Of a stretch of 5,362 nucleotides of DNA, positions 1 to 5,143 are shown in pieces (position 1 is the first letter of the stretch; each line of letters begins with the position of its first letter). Both the position numbers and the translations under genes were made by a program. The stretch lies in the NCBI GenBank assembly GCA_018065165.1, contig JAGHTV010000198.1, positions 1 to 5,362 on the forward strand. Reading direction: 5' to 3'. The notes under the pieces were generated by a model that saw only the letters and a list, made by a program, of their open reading frames with translations, had not been told where the DNA came from and searched no databases. Source of the DNA: Candidatus Sodaliphilus fimicaballi (GTDB lineage: Bacteria > Bacteroidota > Bacteroidia > Bacteroidales > Muribaculaceae).

Positions 1-398
1 ATTTTGCTAGAATGAATGTGTTTGAGAGCACCGATGCCGATGCTAAAGTTAAGTTCTCGACCAGCAATGTCGCCTTCATGTTTGTCCCCAACCTGGAGAA
101 GAAGACTATGACGCTGCGCATTGTGGGCCTCAAGAGAAGCCAGGGTGACATCTCGGTTGCAGTAAGATATGACGACATCCCCTACACTCTGTTGCATGCT
201 GGCGTTATAGTAGGCAAGGCAGTTGATACTCTCACTGCTCTCGAATCAGAGGCTACCACAGCCACCAAGCTGCCAGGCTATGACATCACCGACCTCAGTG
301 TTGATGCCGATGTAGTAAAAAATACTTGTACCGTTGTATTCAACATGGACGGACAACGCTACGAATTATTTGGCGGTATCTTTACTTTACTCAACTAA
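1..398 (+). CDS. Unrecognised protein, 3' part only (5' end outside window)
   Basis: The reading frame is open to the left edge (codons for F-A-R come before the first ATG at 12) and ends at TAA 396-398. The gene therefore probably starts outside the window, and the ATG at 12 is more likely an internal Met than the true start. The visible 131 codons give a soluble sequence with alternating hydrophobic and polar residues, which suggests beta strands. It has no membrane helix and no motif that I recognise. It ends in a Gly/aromatic-rich strand (YELFGGIFTLLN). This would fit the C-terminal half of one of the many Bacteroidota secreted or lipoprotein beta-sandwich or barrel families, but a signal peptide, if present, is out of view. 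It ends 32 bp before the sigma factor gene on the same strand, so the two could be co-transcribed. The gap shows no convincing promoter. No function is assigned. Confidence 0.7.
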   Translation, partial: FARMNVFESTDADAKVKFSTSNVAFMFVPNLEKKTMTLRIVGLKRSQGDISVAVRYDDIPYTLLHAGVIVGKAVDTLTALESEATTATKLPGYDITDLSVDADVVKNTCTVVFNMDGQRYELFGGIFTLLN

Positions 399-430
399 AA
401 TAACACAAAAAGAATATCTAACTCAATAGA

Positions 431-991
431 ATGGCAGGTCGCAGCAATTACGACGAAGCACTCATTGTAGAGCAGTTACATCACCAGGACACCGTGCAAG
501 CGGCATTTGGCAAGGTGATAGAGCACTATTCGAGCCAGTTGTACTGGCACATACGTCGCATGGTAATTGACCATGACGACGCCAACGATGTGCTCCAGAA
601 CACCTTTATCAAGGCGTGGACCAGTATCAACAACTTCCGTGGCGATGCTAAGCTCTCAACATGGCTCTACAAGATTGCAATAAACGAGTCAATCACTTTC
701 ATCAACAAGCAAAAGGCTCTCAATCACATCTCGATCGACGACGATGATTCGTTCCTCGTCAACCAACTCGAGAGCGATGAGTACTTTGACGGCGACGAGG
801 CACAACTCAAGCTCCAAAAGGCCATCGCATCGCTGCCCGAGAAGCAACGCCTCGTGTTCAACATGCGTTACTATGACGAGATGAAATACGAGGACATGAG
901 CGAGGTGCTGGGCACTAGCGTTGGGGCTCTCAAAGCTAGCTATCATCACGCCCTGAAAAAAATTGAAAGTTTTTTTGAAGAAAATGATTAA
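431..991 (+). CDS. ECF-type RNA polymerase sigma factor (sigma-70 family)
   Basis: This 186-residue protein has the size and two-domain layout of an extracytoplasmic-function sigma factor, which directs RNA polymerase to a small regulon. Region 2 spans about residues 26-93 and carries the family signatures 'DANDVLQNTFIKAW' (50-63) and 'FRGDAKLSTWLYKIAINE' (69-86), the part that binds core polymerase and the -10 element. An acidic linker follows (about 102-123, with a run of Asp). Region 4 spans about 127-181: 'LPEKQRLVFNMRYYDEMKYEDMSEVLGTSVGALKASYHHALKKI' in outline, a helix-turn-helix that reads the -35 element. The ATG at 431 is the first possible start, because an in-frame TAA lies at 419-421. 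There is no Shine-Dalgarno sequence, as is normal in this phylum. The next gene begins 42 bp downstream on the same strand and is a plausible membrane regulator. The stimulus and target promoters cannot be read from the sequence. Confidence 0.95.
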   Translation: MAGRSNYDEALIVEQLHHQDTVQAAFGKVIEHYSSQLYWHIRRMVIDHDDANDVLQNTFIKAWTSINNFRGDAKLSTWLYKIAINESITFINKQKALNHISIDDDDSFLVNQLESDEYFDGDEAQLKLQKAIASLPEKQRLVFNMRYYDEMKYEDMSEVLGTSVGALKASYHHALKKIESFFEEND

Positions 992-1033
992 TCCCGTTAA
1001 ACCTTTTCAATTTCCATTGGTCAAACAAGTGCA

Positions 1034-1444
1034 ATGAAACAAGAAGACTCTGAAATATTAAAAGGAATAGGTAAGGAAACTGGCTTCAAGGTGCCAGAGA
1101 ATTACTTCGCTGAGTTCAACAAACGCATGATGGACTCACTGCCTCCTATCGAGATAAAAGAAGAAACAAAGAAGGTCGAGACGCCCTCAATGTGGGTGCG
1201 TGTTCGCCCTTATTTGTATGCAGCAGCTACATTTGCTGGCATATGGTGCATGATGACAGTGTTCAACAACATGAACGGCACCAGCTCTCGCCAGATGAGC
1301 GAACTTGCTGCAGGTGTTGAAAAGCAAAACAAAGACGCTCAGATAGACGAAACCACTACCGATGGCGGTGAGGTGCTCAACTATCAGGACAGCGTAATGA
1401 TGAGCAACGACAAGGCTGAGGAATTGCCCAGTCAAGCCAAATAA
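1034..1444 (+). CDS. Small single-pass membrane protein, probable partner (anti-sigma-like) of the upstream sigma factor
   Basis: This is a 136-residue protein. Residues 1-56 are charged and presumably cytoplasmic, and include 'GFKVPENYFAEFNKRM' (17-32), a motif I know from Bacteroidota proteins encoded next to ECF sigma factors. One hydrophobic segment at about 58-77 (YLYAAATFAGIWCMMTVF) should cross the inner membrane. Residues 79-136 are polar, acidic and low in complexity, and presumably periplasmic. There is no zinc-binding anti-sigma motif (HxxxCxxC), and the only cysteine is in the membrane segment. The gene lies 42 bp after the sigma gene with no terminator between them, so the two are probably one operon. 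The role as an anti-sigma or membrane anchor is inferred from position and topology, not from a recognised domain. A strong terminator follows at 1491-1531. Confidence 0.8.
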   Translation: MKQEDSEILKGIGKETGFKVPENYFAEFNKRMMDSLPPIEIKEETKKVETPSMWVRVRPYLYAAATFAGIWCMMTVFNNMNGTSSRQMSELAAGVEKQNKDAQIDETTTDGGEVLNYQDSVMMSNDKAEELPSQAK

Positions 1445-1490
1445 TATTGCAACACATCAAGTAATAAGCTCTTATATATAGCTAAGAATA

Positions 1491-1531
1491 ATAGCCGTTA
1501 TCACTCGGGTGATAACGGCTATGTTCTTTTT
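1491..1531 (+). terminator. Intrinsic terminator of the sigma factor operon
   Basis: A perfect 14-bp inverted repeat (ATAGCCGTTATCAC at 1491-1504, GTGATAACGGCTAT at 1509-1522) closes a 4-nt TCGG loop and is followed by GTTCTTTTT (1523-1531). This is a textbook Rho-independent terminator on the plus strand, 46 bp after the stop codon of the membrane protein gene. On the minus strand the same hairpin is followed by only a weakly T-rich stretch (TATTCTT). It might slow or stop convergent transcription from the nuclease operon, but less surely. Confidence 0.93.
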
Positions 1532-1578
1532 GTCGCAGGTCGTGAAGGCCTAAAGGCAGGGTGGGAGATGGTGACTCA

Positions 1579-1714
1579 TCGATTGAACGATGGTGCGATA
1601 TTTCGATAACTCGATACTTCAATAACTCGATGCTTCGATGGCTCGATAACTCGATGGCTCGATACTTCGATAACTCGATGGCTTGATAACTCGAAATATC
1701 GATTTCTCGAGAAA
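1579..1714. repeat. Degenerate tandem array of 17 units of 8 bp, consensus TCGATNNN
   Basis: Reading in steps of 8 from 1579 gives 17 consecutive units with no slip in phase. They include TCGATAAC (1603, 1643, 1667), TCGATGGC (1635, 1651, 1675) and TCGATACT (1611, 1659), with variants such as TCAATAAC (1619), TCGATGCT (1627), TTGATAAC (1683) and TCGATTTC (1699). The first three units (TCGATTGA, ACGATGGT, GCGATATT) and the last (TCGAGAAA) are more diverged. The first five bases are conserved and the last three vary among a few recurring triplets (AAC, GGC, ACT). TCGA is self-complementary, so every good unit carries a small palindrome. The period of 8 is not a multiple of 3, and TAAC units put stops on the plus strand, so the array is not a coding repeat. 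The function is unknown. Confidence 0.93.
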
Positions 1715-1715
1715 T
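1693..1715. repeat. Overlapping small palindromes at the array edge
   Basis: Three short arms, GAAAT (1693-1697), ATTTC (1702-1706) and GAAAT (1711-1715), allow two mutually exclusive hairpins. One is GAAAT-ATCG-ATTTC, and the other is the 14-bp perfect palindrome ATTTC-TCGA-GAAAT. A C followed by five Ts lies just downstream on the plus strand (1719-1724), but the stems are short and AT-rich. I describe the structure and do not call it a terminator. Confidence 0.5.
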
Positions 1716-1722
1716 AAACTTT

Positions 1723-1762
1723 TTAACCCATTAACCCATTAACCTCTTAACCTCTTATTCCC
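1723..1762. repeat. Second 8-bp tandem array (TTAACCCA x2, TTAACCTC x2, degenerate fifth unit)
   Basis: Units start at 1723, 1731, 1739 and 1747, and a diverged fifth unit, TTATTCCC, starts at 1755. The step is again exactly 8 bp, and the array is in phase with the TCGATNNN array (1723 is 16 bp after 1707). The TTA at 1755-1757 is the reverse complement of the TAA stop of the nuclease gene, so the fifth unit overlaps the coding end. Because TTAA is self-complementary and 8 is not divisible by 3, the four good units place TAA in all three frames of both strands. Confidence 0.9.
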
Positions 1763-3425
1763 TAATCACCACCTTGCAGGCTGTTGATGATGTGCGTGAG
1801 GTCACTACATACACGCCCATGGGCAGATATATGTAGTCGTCATTGTTAATCACATCAAGGTGCTTAACCAGTGCACCGCTCATGTTGTACACATCGACAT
1901 CGGCAATGGGCTCGCTGCACTTGACAAGTACTGCTCCGGGAGCACTGATAAATGCTGCGGGCTTGTCGGCCTGAACGCCTGTGATGCCGCTGGGGTCAAG
2001 GGTGATCACGTTGCTTTCCTCGCTGGTGTAGCCCAGGCGGTAGCTCTGCACATAGTAGGTGTGAGACTCTCCATCGTGACGGTCGGTAAACTCATAGGAT
2101 GTTTGTGTGGCATCGTCGGTATAGTACTCGTCGCTGTCGATGATGTTACCGCTCTTGTCATACACTGTGCGTGTAACGATGTAGTAGTCGATGGTCTCGT
2201 TGCCCACAGGCTCCCAGTTGGCCGTAAAGGTAGAGTCAGTGATATTGCTGGCAGGCAGGGCGTTTACGCCGCTCAACGTGGGTACTGGCAGACAGCGTGC
2301 GGTAAGTTCTGAACCTACGCTGCCTGTGATGCCGCCATCGCTAAGGAGTAGGCGTGCGCTGTGGTCGCCCAAAGCAGTAGGAGTGTAGGTGATGGTGAGG
2401 GGATAACCATCGGCACTGCATGCTGCCACGCGGTCGATCGACGAAACAGATGTCTTAAACATCTCGGCATTGTTTTTGTAAACTAATACCGACATGTTGC
2501 CAGTAAGGTTAGCACCCTTGACATACATCGTGAGTGTGAGACTCTTGCCCAGTGCCACCTCGCCAAAGTTGAGCTGTGTGTCCTGGGTGGGAGTGAGCAA
2601 CTCGGGGTCGCCAGTCACCTCACCGCCCTCGGTAAACACCTGACCAGCCTTGTTGCCCCATATGTACTCGATGAGCTCGGGGTTGTCGATAAACGGGTTG
2701 CGGTTGTTCTGGCAGCGATACACGGCCTCGTTGCGGGCCTTCTCCTTGTCGCTCACGGGATCTTGACGAGCCCACTTGAGCAGCAGGTCTATTGACCACT
2801 GGTTGAGTGTGAGCCAAGTGGCACTGCTTAACATATAGGTGTATTTCCAGTTCAGGTCCTGATAGCAGGCAGCCATGTAGAAGTAGGTGCGTGCAAAGTC
2901 ACCCTTGTAGCGATCGTCGGGTTCAAATACCTGACTCGCACCGCCACCCTGGCCAGCCTTGGGTGTGCCCACCTTGGTCACGCCGTTGTCAAACGAGGCT
3001 GTCGACACCTCGCCCAGCGGGTGGTTGCTCTTGGCCATGTTAGCGTCGCCATCGCCAGGATACAGGTGATTGATGTCGGTATAGGCAGTGTTCACGTCGC
3101 CTCCCCACCAGCTCTTGGGCAGCGAGTGCTCACGGTTCATGCCGCTGGTTGCCCAACCTGGGGTAGAGTGGAAATAGTAAGTGCGGTCGCTATACATGTC
3201 CCACACCTTCGACTTGTCGTCGAGGCGGCAGTCGGTCTGGGGGAAATAGCTCCACAAACTATTGTAGGTGAGTACGGTGTGCCTGATGGCAATGTCGTGA
3301 ACGGCGTCTTTGAGGGCGCGTCCGCTCTTGCCGTTGAGCGATGAGTAATATCCGGCAGGGATAGCTGCCATTGCTGTTGCGACACACGTCGCCATGAGTG
3401 CCAGTGAAAGTATGATTTTTTTCAT
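1755..3425 (-). CDS. Secreted endonuclease I family protein with Ig-like/FN3-like domains and a T9SS-type C-terminal domain
   Basis: This 556-residue protein should be an exported nuclease that cuts DNA or RNA outside the cytoplasm. A signal peptide occupies residues 1-20 (MKK, hydrophobic core, cleavage near AMA-A). The endonuclease I catalytic domain (EndA/NucM/Vvn type, His-Me finger fold) spans about 22-258. It contains 'NREHSLPKSWWG' (97-108), whose H100 is the expected general base with E99 as a metal ligand. It also contains 'DINHLYPGDGDANMAKSNHPLGE' in outline (117-139), where N129 is the likely second metal ligand by comparison with Vvn. About 281-380 looks like an Ig-like ASH or choice-of-anchor domain, and 383-476 like a fibronectin III domain. 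Residues 482-556, with 'VDVYNMSGALVKHL' and the end 'GVYVVTSRTSSTACKVVIRE', resemble a type A T9SS sorting domain, suggesting outer-membrane export. The gene starts 15 bp after the glycosyltransferase and shares its transcript. A role in nutrient scavenging from extracellular DNA is inferred. Confidence 0.93.
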   Translation of the reverse strand: MKKIILSLALMATCVATAMAAIPAGYYSSLNGKSGRALKDAVHDIAIRHTVLTYNSLWSYFPQTDCRLDDKSKVWDMYSDRTYYFHSTPGWATSGMNREHSLPKSWWGGDVNTAYTDINHLYPGDGDANMAKSNHPLGEVSTASFDNGVTKVGTPKAGQGGGASQVFEPDDRYKGDFARTYFYMAACYQDLNWKYTYMLSSATWLTLNQWSIDLLLKWARQDPVSDKEKARNEAVYRCQNNRNPFIDNPELIEYIWGNKAGQVFTEGGEVTGDPELLTPTQDTQLNFGEVALGKSLTLTMYVKGANLTGNMSVLVYKNNAEMFKTSVSSIDRVAACSADGYPLTITYTPTALGDHSARLLLSDGGITGSVGSELTARCLPVPTLSGVNALPASNITDSTFTANWEPVGNETIDYYIVTRTVYDKSGNIIDSDEYYTDDATQTSYEFTDRHDGESHTYYVQSYRLGYTSEESNVITLDPSGITGVQADKPAAFISAPGAVLVKCSEPIADVDVYNMSGALVKHLDVINNDDYIYLPMGVYVVTSRTSSTACKVVIRE

Positions 3426-3440
3426 ATAGGTCGTGATGTC

Positions 3441-4442
3441 TTATTTGCCTTTGCGTATGGCTATCTCTTCTTCGATGTTGCGGCCGTGGCCCAGCAGTAT
3501 CTTCCATACAAATGCCTTGATGAACCCCACGCCGTAGCTGCCCAGCTGCACAAAGCTGGTGACGATGGCCATGAGCGATATCTTGAGGCTCTTGGTCGAG
3601 AACAGTGCGCTCACCCACAGCATCACTACATACAGTGCCAGTGGCAGTATTGCCCACCAGTGCCATAAGACGGACAATGCAACTAGTGTGAGGCAGCCCA
3701 GCACAAACACTGCGGGCAGCGTGTGCACGAGCTTGAGACTGTCGGGGTACAGCAACTTGAGGGTGATGCGTGACATGCCGAAGACGTAGGTCTGACGGGC
3801 AAACTTGCTGATGCTGGTGCGACGCTTGTGATAGACGCAAGCCTCGCGTATGAGACGAATCTCAAAGCCTGCCTGACGCACGCGGGTGCTCATGTCGATG
3901 TCCTCGCTGAACATCTCGCGAAAACCGCCCACCTTCTCCCACACCTGGCGTGAGTAGCCCATGTTAAACGAGCGGGGCACGAACTTCTCAAGCTGTACCT
4001 TGCCACCGCGTATGCCGCCTGTGGTGAGGAAGGCCGTCATCGAGAAGTTGATAGCCTTCTGTACATCGGTAAAGTCGTCGCTAGCAGCATCGGGACCGCC
4101 AAAGCATGGTACATACTTCTGCTCGAGGGCTGTTGTGAGCGCGGTGAAGTAACCGGCTGGAATCACGCAGTCGCTGTCGAAGAACACGAAGTAGTCGCCA
4201 CGGGCACGTTCTATGCCGTGGTTGCGGGCTATACTGCGTCCCTCGTTGTCCTTAAAGTAGTAGTGTGCATCGACCTGGCCTGTTGCCGCCCATCGCTCCA
4301 CGATGTCGCCACAGGGGTCGGTAGAGCCGTCTTCAACTATGATAACCTCAAAGTTCTTGGAGTCTTGCACTGCAAGGCTCGAGAGCAGCTCTTCTATCTC
4401 GTCGCGTCGGTTGTAAACCGGAACTATTACCGAAAATAACAT
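3441..4442 (-). CDS. Glycosyltransferase family 2, membrane-associated
   Basis: This 333-residue GT-A fold enzyme should transfer a sugar from a nucleotide-sugar donor to a lipid-linked or surface glycan acceptor at the inner face of the cytoplasmic membrane. The N-terminal donor-binding strand is 'FSVIVPVYNRRDEIEELL' (3-20), followed by 'VIIVEDGSTD' (33-42). 'GRSIARNHGIERARGDYFVF' (68-87) leads to the metal-binding DSD at 89-91. 'FSEDIDMSTRVRQAG' (178-192) carries the acidic acceptor-site motif, and 'YHKRRTSISKFARQTYVFG' (204-222) is the basic segment typical of this subgroup. About three hydrophobic helices follow (roughly 240-260, 262-281, 287-310). The acceptor and donor cannot be inferred. 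It is the first gene after a good promoter (4464-4495), with a short A/T-rich leader and no Shine-Dalgarno sequence. The nuclease gene follows 15 bp later. No polysaccharide cluster is visible around it. Confidence 0.93.
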   Translation of the reverse strand: MLFSVIVPVYNRRDEIEELLSSLAVQDSKNFEVIIVEDGSTDPCGDIVERWAATGQVDAHYYFKDNEGRSIARNHGIERARGDYFVFFDSDCVIPAGYFTALTTALEQKYVPCFGGPDAASDDFTDVQKAINFSMTAFLTTGGIRGGKVQLEKFVPRSFNMGYSRQVWEKVGGFREMFSEDIDMSTRVRQAGFEIRLIREACVYHKRRTSISKFARQTYVFGMSRITLKLLYPDSLKLVHTLPAVFVLGCLTLVALSVLWHWWAILPLALYVVMLWVSALFSTKSLKISLMAIVTSFVQLGSYGVGFIKAFVWKILLGHGRNIEEEIAIRKGK

Positions 4443-4463
4443 ATTTGCTATCTAAATTTTTTA

Positions 4464-4495
4464 CAAAAATACACCATAGGCTCAACATTACCAAA
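4464..4495 (-). promoter_or_regulatory. Bacteroidota-type sigma-ABfr promoter for the glycosyltransferase-nuclease operon
   Basis: On the minus strand a TTTG (4495-4492) is followed after 20 bp by TATTTTTG (4471-4464). This matches the phylum's -33 TTTG and -7 TAnnTTTG consensus exactly. Transcription would start near 4457-4460, leaving a leader of roughly 15-18 nt before the ATG at 4442. The leader (TTTAGATAGCAAAT) has no Shine-Dalgarno sequence, which is usual for the phylum. This suggests housekeeping expression rather than control by the ECF sigma factor upstream. Confidence 0.75.
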
Positions 4496-4536
4496 TAAAA
4501 GCCGCGAAAACCCCAGCAAACGGGCGCATAATACAA

Positions 4537-4573
4537 TATAGGCCACACGGGATTGTCGCCCGCATGGCCTATA
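4537..4573 (-). terminator. Terminator hairpin after the oxidoreductase gamma subunit gene
   Basis: The arms TATAGGCCA (4537-4545) and TGGCCTATA (4565-4573) pair perfectly over 9 bp. A 2x2 internal loop (CA/CA) separates them from an inner CGGG/CCCG stem (4548-4551 with 4559-4562) closing a 7-nt loop. On the minus strand it lies 22 bp after the TAA of the gamma subunit gene and is followed by TTGTATTAT, a weak T-tract. The strong stem and its position support a terminator for this operon. It also separates the operon from the glycosyltransferase promoter just downstream. Confidence 0.75.
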
Positions 4574-4595
4574 GTTATCGTTGTTGCTCGTGCTG

Positions 4596-5132
4596 TTATT
4601 TCACAAGTGTCATGCCTTTCTTGAGGGCTTCCTCGTTGAGGGGCAACAGGTGCCAGTGACGCTCGGGCAAGGTCTTCTTGAGACCCTTGAGCACGCTCTC
4701 GATGGTCACCATGGGAGCAGCCTTGAGCATAGCACCCAGCACAATCATGTTGTAGGTCTTGCTGTTGTTCATCTCAAATGTTGCCTCGGTAGCCTCGATG
4801 CGGTGCACAGTGATGTCGGTGCGAGTGGGAGGCGTGTTGATGCCGTAGCTGTCGTAGAGCAGGATGCCACCAGGCTTTACGTTGGGCTCAAACTTGTCGA
4901 GACTCTGCTGGTTGAGGGCAACCACGATGTCGTAAGCGTTGAGCACGGGAGAGCTGATGCGCTCATCGCTCAAGATTACGGTAACGTTGGCTGTACCACC
5001 ACGCTGCTCGGGACCGTATGAAGGCAACCATGATATTTCCTTATCTTCCATCAGGCCCGAGTAAGCGAGAATCTTACCCATCGACAGGACGCCCTGTCCG
5101 CCAAAGCCTGCAATGATTATTTCGTATTTCAT
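4596..5132 (-). CDS. korC: 2-oxoacid:ferredoxin oxidoreductase, gamma subunit (KorC-like, probably 2-oxoglutarate specific)
   Basis: This 178-residue protein is the gamma subunit of a cytoplasmic thiamine-pyrophosphate enzyme that interconverts a 2-oxoacid plus CoA with an acyl-CoA, CO2 and reduced ferredoxin. The family signatures are clear: 'IIIAGFGGQGVLSMGKILA' (5-23) with the glycine-rich GFGGQG loop, 'SWLPSYGPEQRGGTANVTV' (34-52), and 'YNMIVLGAML' (127-136). The length is normal for a stand-alone gamma subunit. It starts 11 bp after the stop of the beta subunit gene, so the two are translationally close and co-transcribed. The gene order beta then gamma matches the kor operons of Bacteroidota. 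There the complex serves anaerobic 2-oxoglutarate metabolism in the branched TCA cycle. Specificity for 2-oxoglutarate over branched-chain 2-oxoacids rests on the neighbour's similarity and is likely but not proven. The gene itself is intact, which makes the stop in its neighbour odd. Confidence 0.93.
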   Translation of the reverse strand: MKYEIIIAGFGGQGVLSMGKILAYSGLMEDKEISWLPSYGPEQRGGTANVTVILSDERISSPVLNAYDIVVALNQQSLDKFEPNVKPGGILLYDSYGINTPPTRTDITVHRIEATEATFEMNNSKTYNMIVLGAMLKAAPMVTIESVLKGLKKTLPERHWHLLPLNEEALKKGMTLVK

Positions 5133-5143
5133 AGCTGTGTCGT

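Larger units (their letters stand above)
1445..1754. other. 310-bp non-coding junction between two convergent transcription units
   Basis: No credible gene is seen here on either strand. Positions 1445-1490 are AT-rich sequence after the last plus-strand gene. Positions 1491-1531 hold its intrinsic terminator. Positions 1532-1578 show no structure that I can name. Positions 1579-1714 hold the TCGATNNN array, 1715-1722 is one AT-rich grid unit (TAAACTTT), and from 1723 the TTAACC array continues into the end of the minus-strand nuclease gene. No recognisable minus-strand terminator lies directly after the nuclease stop codon, so a minus-strand transcript would read into the repeats. Confidence 0.8.

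Noticed and set aside
1..30. ATG at 12 as the true start of the first gene
   Set aside because: The frame is open through the window edge, and the residues before the Met look no different from those after it. There is no signal peptide or promoter, so a truncated gene is the better reading.
399..430. Separate promoter for the sigma factor gene
   Set aside because: TATCTTTA at 378-385 is a partial match to TAnnTTTG, but the last base differs and no TTTG lies at the right distance, so it cannot be supported.
956..976. A7 and T7 runs near the 3' end of the sigma gene, as a slippage or frameshift signal or hairpin
   Set aside because: The runs encode ordinary KK and FF codons after the end of region 4, and the A7 run does not fit a standard X XXY YYZ site in frame. 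An A7/T7 stem would be weak, and slippage here would change only the last few residues.
1579..1714. CRISPR array
   Set aside because: The units are only 8 bp with no separate spacers of 25-40 bp, and there is no cas gene or leader nearby.
1860..2312. Plus-strand open frame of 150 codons inside the nuclease gene
   Set aside because: It lies fully antisense to a protein with clear family motifs. Its Val/Ala/Gly-rich, motif-free translation is a by-product of the codon use of the real gene.
3259..3840. Minus-strand open frame of 193 codons overlapping the end of the glycosyltransferase and start of the nuclease
   Set aside because: It is out of frame with both real genes and rich in His, Arg and Gln with no domain. 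The two flanking genes have full motifs and proper ends, so this is a shadow frame.
4348..4548. Minus-strand open frame of 66 codons over the glycosyltransferase promoter
   Set aside because: It overlaps the promoter and the start of the glycosyltransferase in another frame and has no recognisable features.
4581..5021. Plus-strand open frame of 146 codons opposite korC
   Set aside because: It is antisense to the well-recognised gamma subunit gene. Its His/Leu/Val-rich sequence has no recognisable domain and it is a shadow of the real gene.
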